Shown: positions 51,669 to 60,497, counted from the stretch's first letter. The stretch is 64,000 bases of DNA from JACCXM01 sp046328335 (GCA_046328335.1 JAXLWU010000004.1:194775-258774), one strand, 5' to 3'. A program made the numbers and translations. Notes: a model not told the origin generated them from the sequence alone.

Positions 51669-53722
51669 ACCAACTCGACCTGGGCGGCGCCTCCATGCTG
51701 CTGCCGGTAGCCCTCTACGCGCTGGCGGTCGCGCTCGCCCTGGGGTCGCCGCGTGGCTCCCGCACGGGTCATATCCTCTCATGCCTGGTCACCGCGGCGG
51801 CAGCGCTTGCGGGCGCCGCCATCGCCACCTCCACCCTTCTCGGCGGTAGTGACCCGGCCCCATTCACCTGGGCCGTGACGCCGTACGCGGCGCTCAGTTT
51901 TCGCGTCGATGCGCTCGCCGCGTTCTTCCTGCTCGTGGTTTCCGTTCCGGCGATCGCGGCCGCCTGGTATGGCATCGGCTATCTCGACGCCGGGCACGAT
52001 TCATCCTCCCCCCATGCCCATCATGATGAGCCCCCCGCCAGGACCGACGCCTTCCTCGCCGCCTTTCTCGCCGCCATGACCCTGGTTGTCCTCGCCTCCA
52101 ATGTGTTCGCCTTCTTCTTCGCCTGGGAACTCATGTCCCTCCTCTCGTTCTTCCTGGTGCTCGGCTCTGGCCGTCGCCCCGACAACGTTCGCTCCGCGCT
52201 GATCTATCTGGTGATGACGCACGTCGGGAGCGCCTGCCTCCTGATCGCTCTGCTCCTCCTGGGCAGCCAGGCAAGGGGACTCGATTTCACCTCGCTGCAA
52301 GGCAACGCGGCGAGTCTCGGCGACCTGCCGCGCGCGGCGGCGCTGCTGCTCGCCGGTATTGGCTTCGCCACCAAGGCAGGGTTGATCCCCCTGCATGTCT
52401 GGTTACCCCTGGCCCACCCAGCGGCGCCCAGTCACGTCTCCGCCCTGATGTCCGGGGTGATGGTCAAGACCGCGCTGTACGGGTTGATCCGGCTCATCTG
52501 GGAGTGGGCGGCGCCGGTCCCGGTCTGGTGGGGCGCCCTCCTCTTCGTCGCCGGCGTCCTCTCCGCGGTGCTCGGCATCCTCTACGCGTTGATGGAGCGG
52601 GACATCAAACGGATGCTCGCCTATTCGACCGTCGAGCATGTCGGCCTGATCACCACGGGTCTCGGCGCGGCCGCCCTCCTTTCCGCGGGTGGTCACGCCG
52701 CGGCGGCCGCGCTCGCCCTGGTGGCGGCGCTCGTCCATGTGCTCAACCACGCCATGTTCAAGGGGCTCCTCTTCCTCGGCGCGGGCGCGGTGCAGACCGG
52801 CAGCGGGACGCGGGATCTGGAGCGGTTGGGCGGGCTGATCAAGCGCATGCCGAAGACCGCCGCGCTGGCGCTCGTTGGCGCGGTCGCCATCGCCGCGCTG
52901 CCGCCGCTGAACGGTTTCGTCGGCGAGTGGCTGCTGCTGCAGTCACTCTTGCAACTCGGCACCCACGGCGGCACGGCCCTGGCGCCCACCGCGGCCGCGA
53001 TCGGCGCGGGCGCGATCGCCCTCACCGGCGCCCTCGCCCTGGCGGCGCTGGTGCGCTTCTATGGCGTCGGCTTCCTCGGGCAACCGCGCAGCGAGACGGC
53101 GCGGACCGCGCATGAGGTGCCAGCCTCGATGCTCGGCGGCATGGCATTGCTCGCGGTGCTGTGCGTGCTGTTCGGGGTCGTCCCCGGTATCTCGCTCCGG
53201 CTGCTGCAACCCGTCTCCACCAGCCTGGTCGGGGCCACGGCGCAACCGGCGCTCGGCGGGCTTCGCCCCTTCGCCGCCTCGCTGCTGCCAGGAGCCTACG
53301 CGCCCATCGCCCTGATCGGGCTGCTGGCGGTCGTGGGCGCGCTCCCCTGGCTCGTCGCCCGCCTGATCGGCGGCCCGATCAGCACCCGAACCGCGCCGCC
53401 GTGGGGTTGTGGCATCACGCTCGAACCACGGATGCAGTACTCGGCCACCGGGTTCGCCAAACCGATCCGCCTGATCTTTCAGTCGGTGCTGCGCCCGGAG
53501 CGCGAGGTCGCGCTCGATCGCCCCGATTCCCCGTACGTCGTCCGCGCCGTTCGCTACCGCGAATCACTGCATCCGATCTACGAGCGCCACCTCTACCAGC
53601 GGGGACTCGATCTCCTGCTCTGGTTCTCCCACCGCTTCCGCCTGCTCCAGAGTGGTTCCCTGCGCGCCTATCTCACCTACCTCTTCGTCACCCTTGTCGT
53701 CGTCCTGATCCTGGCGAGGTAG
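51665..53722 (+). CDS. hyfB: Group 4 hydrogenase membrane subunit, HyfB-like (NuoL/M family)
   Basis: A 685-residue membrane protein with about 16 helices, matching HyfB/HycC length. The antiporter-like core reads FFFAWELMSLLSFFLVLGSG, FATKAGLIPLHVWLPLAHPAAPSHVSALMSG, and IKRMLAYSTVEHVGLI, with the conserved Lys, His and Glu of proton-channel subunits. LLAHHVNHAMFKGLLFLGAGAV-like LVHVLNHAMFKGLLFL follows. The Gly-rich C-terminal part has WGCGITLEPRMQYSATGFAKP, typical of hydrogenase-linked members. It moves ions in exchange for hydrogenase turnover. First structural gene; starts inside the arsR stop codon. Confidence 0.9.
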   Translation: MNQLDLGGASMLLPVALYALAVALALGSPRGSRTGHILSCLVTAAAALAGAAIATSTLLGGSDPAPFTWAVTPYAALSFRVDALAAFFLLVVSVPAIAAAWYGIGYLDAGHDSSSPHAHHDEPPARTDAFLAAFLAAMTLVVLASNVFAFFFAWELMSLLSFFLVLGSGRRPDNVRSALIYLVMTHVGSACLLIALLLLGSQARGLDFTSLQGNAASLGDLPRAAALLLAGIGFATKAGLIPLHVWLPLAHPAAPSHVSALMSGVMVKTALYGLIRLIWEWAAPVPVWWGALLFVAGVLSAVLGILYALMERDIKRMLAYSTVEHVGLITTGLGAAALLSAGGHAAAAALALVAALVHVLNHAMFKGLLFLGAGAVQTGSGTRDLERLGGLIKRMPKTAALALVGAVAIAALPPLNGFVGEWLLLQSLLQLGTHGGTALAPTAAAIGAGAIALTGALALAALVRFYGVGFLGQPRSETARTAHEVPASMLGGMALLAVLCVLFGVVPGISLRLLQPVSTSLVGATAQPALGGLRPFAASLLPGAYAPIALIGLLAVVGALPWLVARLIGGPISTRTAPPWGCGITLEPRMQYSATGFAKPIRLIFQSVLRPEREVALDRPDSPYVVRAVRYRESLHPIYERHLYQRGLDLLLWFSHRFRLLQSGSLRAYLTYLFVTLVVVLILAR

Positions 53723-53731
53723 GCGACCGCC

Positions 53732-54661
53732 ATGGATCCGCTGCTGCTCCTGCTTCAACTGCTGATGTTGCTCGCCTTCGCGCCATTGCTGCAGGGGATG
53801 ATCAAGACGACCAAGGCCCGCTGGCAGGGCCGGCGCGGGCCGGGCCTGCTCCAGCCGTACTGGGATCTGGCGAAACTCTTCACGCGGGAGAGCGTTGTAT
53901 CGGATCACGCCTCCTGGATCTCCCGGGGCGCGCCCGCGGTCTATGCCGCGGCGATCGTCGCCGCCGCGGTCTTGATTCCGACCGTCGCCCGGCGGAGCGC
54001 CGCCGCGGGTATCGGCGATATCGTCGTGTTCGTCGGGCTGCTCGCTCTCGCCCGGTTCGCCATCTCGCTCGCCGCCCTCGATACCGCCAGCAACTTCGGC
54101 GGCATGGGCGCCAGCCGGGAAGTCGCCTTCGCCGCGCTGATCGAACCGGCGCTGCTGATCGTGCTCTTTGCCGTCGCGCTGCCGGTCGGCTCGACGTCAT
54201 TTTCGGCCCTGGTGACCGGCACGCCGCCCGGAGCCGGCGCATTGCTCGGATTCGGCGCGTTGCTCATCGTGGCGATCGCCGAGACGGGGCGCATCCCGAT
54301 CGACAACCCGGACACCCATCTCGAACTGACGATGATCCACGAGGGAATGGTGCTCGAACAGAGCGGCCGCCCGCTCGGCATCGTCTTCTGGGCCTCCCAG
54401 ATCAAGCAGTTCGCGATGCTCGCCCTCATCGCCGCCCTGTTCCTGCCCTGGGGCATGGCCGCCGCCACCGACCGCGCTCCGCTCGCCCTCCTCGGCGGCG
54501 CGGTCGCGCTGGCGGCCAAGGTGGCGATCCTCGGTCTCCTGCTCGCGACCATCGAGAGCGGTCTCGCCAAACTCCGCATCTTCCAGGCGCCCTACCTGCT
54601 CGGCTTCGCCAGCATCCTCGGTATCCTGGCCGTCCTCTTTACCTCCGTGATCGCAAGGTAA
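53732..54661 (+). CDS. hyfC: Group 4 hydrogenase membrane subunit, HyfC-like (NuoH family)
   Basis: A 309-residue protein with about eight helices. It shows the NuoH/HycD marks QGMIKTTKARWQGRRGPGLLQPYWDLAKLF at the start, IAETGRIPIDNPDTHLELTMIHEGMVLEQSGR in the middle (with the conserved acidic residues of the quinone/ion-site loop) and LRIFQAPYLLGFASIL at the end. It anchors the hydrophilic NiFe part to the membrane. It follows hyfB by nine bases. Confidence 0.92.
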   Translation: MDPLLLLLQLLMLLAFAPLLQGMIKTTKARWQGRRGPGLLQPYWDLAKLFTRESVVSDHASWISRGAPAVYAAAIVAAAVLIPTVARRSAAAGIGDIVVFVGLLALARFAISLAALDTASNFGGMGASREVAFAALIEPALLIVLFAVALPVGSTSFSALVTGTPPGAGALLGFGALLIVAIAETGRIPIDNPDTHLELTMIHEGMVLEQSGRPLGIVFWASQIKQFAMLALIAALFLPWGMAAATDRAPLALLGGAVALAAKVAILGLLLATIESGLAKLRIFQAPYLLGFASILGILAVLFTSVIAR

Positions 54662-54666
54662 GGGCA

Positions 54667-55338
54667 ATGGCGTTCTCGCTGGAAAATGCCCGATCGGTTA
54701 TCGATGCCGTCGCGCTGGCCCTGCTCTTCGTGGCGCTCGCGGGCATCCTGATCCGCTCACTCGACACTGCCATCTGGTTGCTGGCGGGACAGGGCGTGCT
54801 GCTCGGTCTTGCCGCGGCCGCGGCCGCGCTCGTGGAGGGCACCACGCAAGCCTGGATCGTCTTCATCGTGGCCCTCGCCGTGAAAGCGGTCGCCATCCCC
54901 CGCCTCCTCTTCCTCGTGCTCGACCGGCTCACCCGGCGGCACGAGGTCGAGTTCGCCCTCCGCGCCGTGGTGGCGTTCCCCCTCGCGGTCTGCCTGGTGC
55001 TCCTGGCGTACGCGGTCTCCGGTCCGTTCACGGACGGCTTTCACGCCACCTTCGCCACCCCCAACGCACTTCCCGCCGCCCTCGCCCTCCTGCTCCTCGG
55101 CTGCTACTCCATGGTGATCAAGAAGAAGGCGCTGAGTCAGGTCATCGGCTTGGTCACGATGGAGAACGGGCTCTACCTCGCCGCCATCGCCGCCACGCGT
55201 GGACTGCCGCTCACCGTCGAATTCGGGGTCGCGCTCGATGTATTGACTGGAGTGGCGATCATGGGATTGGTCATCCACGAAATCGACCGCCAGTTCGGGA
55301 GCACCGGGATCGACCGGTTGCGCTCACTGCGCGGCTAG
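54667..55338 (+). CDS. hyfE: Group 4 hydrogenase membrane subunit, HyfE-like
   Basis: A 223-residue protein with about seven helices; ATG 54667 follows the hyfC stop by five bases. HyfE proteins carry a NuoK-like C-terminal part, seen here as LLLGCYSMVIKKKALSQVIGLVTMENGLYLAAI, with the conserved Glu in METN/ENG of the proton path. VEFGVALDVLTGVAIMGLVIHEI ends it. Length matches the 216 residues of E. coli HyfE. No separate HyfD is present. Confidence 0.88.
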   Translation: MAFSLENARSVIDAVALALLFVALAGILIRSLDTAIWLLAGQGVLLGLAAAAAALVEGTTQAWIVFIVALAVKAVAIPRLLFLVLDRLTRRHEVEFALRAVVAFPLAVCLVLLAYAVSGPFTDGFHATFATPNALPAALALLLLGCYSMVIKKKALSQVIGLVTMENGLYLAAIAATRGLPLTVEFGVALDVLTGVAIMGLVIHEIDRQFGSTGIDRLRSLRG

Positions 55339-55360
55339 CGGCGAGAGAGGCGAGCGCTCC

Positions 55361-56863
55361 GTGTTGTTGTTCGGGATGCTGGCGGCGCCACTGATCACCG
55401 CATTGCTCTGCTGGTGTGCGCCCCGGCTGCGCTGGCGGGAAACGATCAACGTCCTCGGCGCAACGGTCACCCTGGTACTCGCCGTCGCGGTGCTGGTCCG
55501 TGTCAACGCTGGCGGCCCCCTGCAGGATGCGCTGGGACTCTTCTATGCCGATGCCCTCTCCGCGTACATGGCGGCAATCATCGCGGCGATCGGTTTTGCC
55601 GCGGCGCTCTATTCCGTCAATTACCTGCGCGGCGATCTCGCCATCGGCCACGTTCCCGGTGGGGAGCAAGGACTTCGCTGGTACTACCTCGGCTTTCACG
55701 TCTTCATCTGGACGATGTTGACCACGGTGACCGTCTCCAGCCTCGGTCTGCTCTGGGTCGGCGCGGAAGCGACCACGCTCGCCTCGGCCCTGCTGGTCGG
55801 CTTCTACCGCACGAAGGCGGCGCTGGAAGCCGCCTGGAAATACCTCATCCTCTGCACCGTCGGCATCACCATCGCCCTCTTCGGTGTGCTGCTGACCTAT
55901 CTCGCGGCCGATCAGGGCGGGGTCTCGACCCTTACCTGGCACGAGTTGATGGCGGTCAGCAACCGCCTCGACCCGGCGATCCTCCGCCTCGCCTTCGTCT
56001 TTGTGCTCGTCGGGTTCGGCACCAAGGCGGGATTTGCGCCGATGCACACCTGGCTGGCCGATGCCCACAGCCAAGCGCCATCTCCGGTGAGCGCCGTCCT
56101 CTCCGGGGTACTTCTCAGTTGCGCCCTCTACGCCATCCTGCGCTTCCACGCGTTGACGTCCGCCGCGACTGGCGATGACTTTTCCGGCCGCTTCCTGCTC
56201 GCTTTCGGGGTCCTCTCCCTGGCCGTCGCCGTGCCGTTCCTGATCGTACAGCGCGATCTGAAGCGGTTGCTCGCCTATTCGAGCGTCGAGCACATCGGAT
56301 TGCTGGCGGTCGCGTTCGGTATCGGCGGTCCCATCGGGACCTACGCCGGACTGTTGCACCTCTTCAACCACGCGGTGACCAAATCGCTCCTTTTCTTCAT
56401 CGCCGGCGATCTCGTGCAGCGCCTCGGTACGCGGCGCCTCAGCGCGATTCGCGGCGCCATCCACACCGTTCCCCTCCTCGGCTGGGCCCTGCTGCTCGGC
56501 TTGCTCGCCATTTCGGGCGTTCCGCTCTCCGGCATCTTCGTCAGCGAATTCGGGATCGTGCTCGCTGGCTTCGCTGGATCATCCCTGCAAAGCGCGGCGG
56601 GCGCCGCGGTGATCGCGCTGCTGGCGCTGGCGTTCGCCGGGTTGCTCGGCCAGGCGCTGCGGGTCGGGTTCGGGGTTGGCGGCAAGCCGCCCGTTCCCGT
56701 CACGGTCGCGATCTCCCCTGACTGGAAATGGCTGCCGCTGGTGGCCAGCGTGCCCCTGGCGCTGCTGGTGTTCCTCCTCGGCGTCCGGGTGCCGGAACCA
56801 GCGGCGGCGCTCTTGCACCAGGTGGCAGCCGTCCTCCTTCCGGTCACCGGAGGCGGGCGATGA
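55361..56863 (+). CDS. hyfF: Group 4 hydrogenase membrane subunit, HyfF-like (NuoM/N family)
   Basis: GTG 55361 opens a 500-residue antiporter-like subunit with about 14 helices. It has LGLLWVGAEATTLASALLVGFYRTKAALEAAWKYLI (the HyfF-type helix with conserved Glu and Lys), FGTKAGFAPMHTWLADAHSQAPSPVSAVLSG, LKRLLAYSSVEHIGLL and LFNHAVTKSLLFFIAGD. The length equals E. coli HyfF (526). A second ion-moving subunit beside HyfB implies two channels. Its stop overlaps the large subunit start (ATGA). Confidence 0.9.
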   Translation: MLLFGMLAAPLITALLCWCAPRLRWRETINVLGATVTLVLAVAVLVRVNAGGPLQDALGLFYADALSAYMAAIIAAIGFAAALYSVNYLRGDLAIGHVPGGEQGLRWYYLGFHVFIWTMLTTVTVSSLGLLWVGAEATTLASALLVGFYRTKAALEAAWKYLILCTVGITIALFGVLLTYLAADQGGVSTLTWHELMAVSNRLDPAILRLAFVFVLVGFGTKAGFAPMHTWLADAHSQAPSPVSAVLSGVLLSCALYAILRFHALTSAATGDDFSGRFLLAFGVLSLAVAVPFLIVQRDLKRLLAYSSVEHIGLLAVAFGIGGPIGTYAGLLHLFNHAVTKSLLFFIAGDLVQRLGTRRLSAIRGAIHTVPLLGWALLLGLLAISGVPLSGIFVSEFGIVLAGFAGSSLQSAAGAAVIALLALAFAGLLGQALRVGFGVGGKPPVPVTVAISPDWKWLPLVASVPLALLVFLLGVRVPEPAAALLHQVAAVLLPVTGGGR

Positions 56864-58470
56864 CGATCGCCACGTCGGTCACGGCGCTGATCGCCCCGGA
56901 CCCGCACGAACTCGCCAATCTCGTTGGCGGGGGGTTGCCGCTGCCGGACCGGGTGCCAGGCGAGAGCCGCATCGAAGTCCATCCCTCGCGCTTGGCCCAC
57001 GCCTGCGGCGCCATCGCCACCCGGCTCGGCGCCCGCCTCGCGACCATGGTTGGTGAAGACGACCGGGCGACGTCCGACACATACCGGCTCTCGTACGTCT
57101 TCGCTCCGCCTGCCGGCGGCTGGGTCACGATCGAGACCGCGCTCAGTCCCCGCGATCCCGCGTTCCCCTCCGTCACCCCGCTGGTGCCCGCGGCAAACTG
57201 GTACGAGCGCGAGGTGCACGATCTGCTCGGGCTCGCACCCATCGGCCATCCCGATCCGCGCCGCCTGGTGCTCCACGACGACTGGCCCGCGGGCGTCTAT
57301 CCCCTGCGCAAGGATTTCGATCCGGCGCGCGCCGTCCCCACGGACGAGAACCCGCCCTTCCTCTTCCCGGCGTTGCACGGCGACGCCATCCTCGAGATCC
57401 CGGTCGGTCCCATCCACGCCGGGGTGATCGAACCAGGCCACTTCCGTTTCGCCGCCGTCGGCGAAGCGATCCTGCACCTGGAGCCGCGCCTCTTCTACGT
57501 CCATCGCGGCATCGAAAAGGTTGCGGAAGGGAAATCACCTGCCCACGTCCTCCAGATCGCCGAGCGGATTTGCGGCGCCTGCTCCTGCTCGCACGCGGTC
57601 GCCTACTGCCAGGCGGTGGAGCTGATCGCCGGTTGCGCCATCCCGGCGCGTGCCGCCGCGCTGCGCACGGTCTGGCTGGAGATGGAACGCCTCTACAACC
57701 ACATCGGCGATCTGGGGAACATCTGTGCCGGGGTCGGTTTCGCCGTCGGCGCCGCGCTGGGGGCGAAACTCAAGGACGATCTGCAGCGATTGAACGAGCA
57801 ATTCGTCGGCAACCGCTTCCTGCACGGCGCCTGCACCATCGGCGGCGTCCGCCACGACCTCTCGCCGCAATCGGCGCGCGCGCTGGAGTCGGCGCTGTCG
57901 GGTACCGCTGCGCAATTTGGCGACCTCCTCAGCCTGATGATGGGAAGTGAGATCGTCGTCGAACGCCTCACCGGAACCGGCGTGCTCCCGGCGAAAGTCG
58001 CGCGCGATCTGGCGGTCGTCGGCGTCGCGGCGCGCGCGAGCGGCCTCGATCTCGACAGCCGCCGCGATCATCCCTATGCCTCCTACGACCGCCTGCCGCT
58101 GGAGTTGCGCGTTCCCGTGCGGGACGAAGGCGACGCCATGGCCCGCGCCCTGACCCGGTCCGACGAAGCGATCGTCTCCTTCGCCATCATTCGCGGTCTC
58201 CTCGCCAATCTGCCGGACGGCCCAATCGCGAGTGTCGTCGGTCCGATACCGGGGAATGGCACGGCCTTTTCCCTCACCGAATCGCCGCGCGGGGAGAACC
58301 TGCACTGGGTGCAGACCACCGAGGACGGCGCGATCGGGCGCTATCGCGTTCGCTCCGCGAGTTATCCCAACTGGCCCGCCGTCGCCGCCGCGGTGCCCGG
58401 CAACATGGTTCCCGATTTCCCCCTGATCAACAAGAGTTTCGAACTCTGCTACGCCTGTCTGGATCGCTAG
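56860..58470 (+). CDS. hyfG: Group 4 [NiFe] hydrogenase large subunit, HyfG-like
   Basis: A 536-residue fusion of a NuoC-like N-terminal domain (WYEREVHDLLGLAPIGHPDPRRL near 114-136) and the catalytic large subunit. The L1 motif is RICGAC with C238 and C241; the L2 end is SFELCYACLDR with C530 and C533 at the very C-terminus. All four nickel-ligand cysteines are thus present, so it is a true hydrogenase rather than a complex I homologue. The usual DPC of L2 is ELC here. No cleaved C-terminal tail follows, so protease maturation may not be needed. Confidence 0.9.
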   Translation: MTIATSVTALIAPDPHELANLVGGGLPLPDRVPGESRIEVHPSRLAHACGAIATRLGARLATMVGEDDRATSDTYRLSYVFAPPAGGWVTIETALSPRDPAFPSVTPLVPAANWYEREVHDLLGLAPIGHPDPRRLVLHDDWPAGVYPLRKDFDPARAVPTDENPPFLFPALHGDAILEIPVGPIHAGVIEPGHFRFAAVGEAILHLEPRLFYVHRGIEKVAEGKSPAHVLQIAERICGACSCSHAVAYCQAVELIAGCAIPARAAALRTVWLEMERLYNHIGDLGNICAGVGFAVGAALGAKLKDDLQRLNEQFVGNRFLHGACTIGGVRHDLSPQSARALESALSGTAAQFGDLLSLMMGSEIVVERLTGTGVLPAKVARDLAVVGVAARASGLDLDSRRDHPYASYDRLPLELRVPVRDEGDAMARALTRSDEAIVSFAIIRGLLANLPDGPIASVVGPIPGNGTAFSLTESPRGENLHWVQTTEDGAIGRYRVRSASYPNWPAVAAAVPGNMVPDFPLINKSFELCYACLDR

Positions 58471-58507
58471 GAGTGCCGGTGAGATTCGATACCCGCGGGA
58501 TCAGGCC

Positions 58508-58882
58508 ATGGTGAGCGTGCTGCGCCGCGCCGCGCGGCGAGGAATCGCCACCCGCGGCTACCCCGACACGCCAGAAGAGGCGCCGCCGGCCTATCGCGGT
58601 CAGGTGATGCTGCGGACCGAGCGTTGCATTGGGGATGGCGGTTGCGCCCGCGCCTGCCCGAGCGCGGCCATCACGGTGAGCTCGGACGCGGCAGGCGGGT
58701 GGGTCTGGGAACTCGATGATGCCCGCTGCGTCTTCTGCGGTCTCTGCGCGGAGGCCTGCCCCACCTCGGCGCTCTTCCTCAGCAACGAATTCGAACTCGC
58801 GGTTCGCCGTCGCGGCGAACTCGTGACGCGGGTCGCCTTCAGCCCGCCGCGCAACGGCAACGCGAGCGAGGAGTCCTCATGA
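58508..58882 (+). CDS. hyfH: Hydrogenase ferredoxin-like subunit, HyfH-like
   Basis: A 124-residue protein with two cluster motifs, shorter than E. coli HyfH (181). The second, CVFCGLCAEACP (C74, C77, C80, C84), is a normal [4Fe-4S] site. The first, CIGDGGCARACP, has C40, C46 and C50 but Asp43 where the second Cys should be. It carries electrons between the large/small subunit pair and an unknown donor. Its stop overlaps the next start (ATGA). Confidence 0.85.
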   Translation: MVSVLRRAARRGIATRGYPDTPEEAPPAYRGQVMLRTERCIGDGGCARACPSAAITVSSDAAGGWVWELDDARCVFCGLCAEACPTSALFLSNEFELAVRRRGELVTRVAFSPPRNGNASEESS

Positions 58883-59433
58883 GCGACACCCCGGAACAGG
58901 CATCGAAAACGGTGCCATTGCTCCTGCCAATGGCCAAATCACAACCCCGTGCCGATCGCGAGTTGGCGGAGACGCTCTCGTCGCGCATTCGCCAAGTCCT
59001 GCGCCGCTCCCTGCACGTCCGCCATCTCGACGCCGGCTCCTGCAATGCCTGCGACTGGGAAATCCAGGCGCTCCTGGGACCGACGTACGACATCCAGCGA
59101 CTCGGGATCGACATCGTCGCCTCGCCCCGCCACGCCGATCTGCTCCTGGTCACCGGCAGCGTCACCGCCAACCTGCGCGAAGCGGCGTTGCGCACCTACG
59201 AAGCGATGCCGCGGCCGGGACTTGTCGTCGCCGTCGGCGCCTGCGCCTGTGGCGGTGGTGTGCTCCAGGGGAGTTACTGCACCGCTGGCGGCGTTGCCAA
59301 CGTCCTCCCGGTCGATCTCTACATCCCTGGCTGTCCCCCACGTCCCCAGGCCCTGATCCATGGCCTCCTCGTCGCCGTCGACCGCCTCGAACCCCGGCTA
59401 AAGCACATGGAGATTGCCGCAACGATCCCATAG
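58879..59433 (+). CDS. hyfI: Group 4 hydrogenase small subunit, HyfI-like (NuoB family)
   Basis: A 184-residue NuoB-type small subunit with C55 and C58 (SCNACDWEI), C122 or C124 (GACACGGG) and C152 (YIPGCPPRP) for the proximal [4Fe-4S] cluster. LLLVTGSVTANLREAA and the GCPPRPQALIHGL end are family standard. It passes electrons between the HyfH-type subunit and the NiFe site of HyfG. It is the last gene of the operon; no maturation genes (hyp) or formate dehydrogenase follow. Confidence 0.92.
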   Translation: MSDTPEQASKTVPLLLPMAKSQPRADRELAETLSSRIRQVLRRSLHVRHLDAGSCNACDWEIQALLGPTYDIQRLGIDIVASPRHADLLLVTGSVTANLREAALRTYEAMPRPGLVVAVGACACGGGVLQGSYCTAGGVANVLPVDLYIPGCPPRPQALIHGLLVAVDRLEPRLKHMEIAATIP

Positions 59434-59633
59434 AAAGCCGTACAAACTATTGATGTCTGCCAAATTCAAAACCAGACGCGCCTCAGACCCACCCTGCCAG
59501 ATCGAGACAACTTCCGAACAGCAACATGGCCGGAGCATGCCCTCCATGCCCCGTCAACTTCTGAGATGATGCGCAACAGGTACGATCAGAATGCTCGTCC
59601 AGTGATCCGTATCGCCAGACCGGAGGATTCACC

Positions 59634-60497
59634 GTGGATCAGGCTGCCTTCGATCGTTTCGTCCGCCTCGTCGGGACCAGCGGCTCCCGCCGGGCCGCCA
59701 TCGCTGCACTTCTCGGCGCTGGAGTGGCCGGTGCCGCGGGGGAAGTGGAGGCCGGGCCACGGCGCGACAAGACACGGAAGGGAAGGCGCGTCGCGGCGCA
59801 GGCCGCCGACTGCGCCAGCCTCGGCCACGGTGCCGACGTCAGCGGCTGCAACTACGCGGGCGAAGATCATTCCGGCGAAAATCTTTCCAGCTCGCGCATG
59901 GTCGGGACCACGTTCCGTAACGGCACGTTGGTGCGCATCGACCTCTCCAGCTCGAACCTGAGGAGCGCCATCTTCCGCGAGGCCAATCTGTGCGGGGCGG
60001 ACTTGCGCTCCTGCGGACTGGGCGGCGTCAACTTCCGCGACGCGAATCTGGCCCGCGCCAACCTGAAATCGTCGGGCGGATGCGGCAGCGCGGTGTTCAC
60101 CGGCGCCACCTTCTGTGGCACGGTGATGTGCAACGGGACGGTCCGCAACGACGCCTGCCCGGGTGGCCCTCCTGCCAATTCCTGCTGCTCGACCGCCGAC
60201 TGCCCGGCGGGGCAACGCTGCCAGAGTGGCATCTGCGTTCTGGCGCAGTGCGCCGAACGCTGCCCGGGCGAATGCCTCACCTGCTTCAATCTCGTCGACG
60301 GCTCAACCGTCTGCGGGGACAGTGGGGGGACGGACCGGTGCCAGACTCTCGGTTGCGCCGCGAGCGCCGACTGCACCGACCCGGCCAAGCCCTACTGCGT
60401 TGCCAGCCTGACGAACCGTGCCACCAACGAAACCACTCCCGCGAACTGCGTCGCTGGTTTCCCCGGGGCCTGCTGGTCGATCAGCGCGTGTGTCTGA
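59634..60497 (+). CDS. Exported pentapeptide-repeat and Cys-rich protein
   Basis: GTG 59634 has GGAGG seven bases upstream. The 287-residue product starts MDQAAFDRFVRLVGTSGSRR (RR at 19-20), then AAIAALLGAGVAGAAG, a basic linker (PRRDKTRKGRR) and VAAQA at 53-57. Residues about 60-165 are pentapeptide repeats of the A(D/N)Lxx kind (LSSSRMVGTTFRNGTLVRID, ANLCGADLRSCGLGGVNFRD), a quadrilateral beta-helix. Residues 165-287 are Cys-rich with CCSTADCPAGQRCQSGIC. It combines the export module with yet another passenger type. Function unknown. Confidence 0.75.
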   Translation: MDQAAFDRFVRLVGTSGSRRAAIAALLGAGVAGAAGEVEAGPRRDKTRKGRRVAAQAADCASLGHGADVSGCNYAGEDHSGENLSSSRMVGTTFRNGTLVRIDLSSSNLRSAIFREANLCGADLRSCGLGGVNFRDANLARANLKSSGGCGSAVFTGATFCGTVMCNGTVRNDACPGGPPANSCCSTADCPAGQRCQSGICVLAQCAERCPGECLTCFNLVDGSTVCGDSGGTDRCQTLGCAASADCTDPAKPYCVASLTNRATNETTPANCVAGFPGACWSISACV

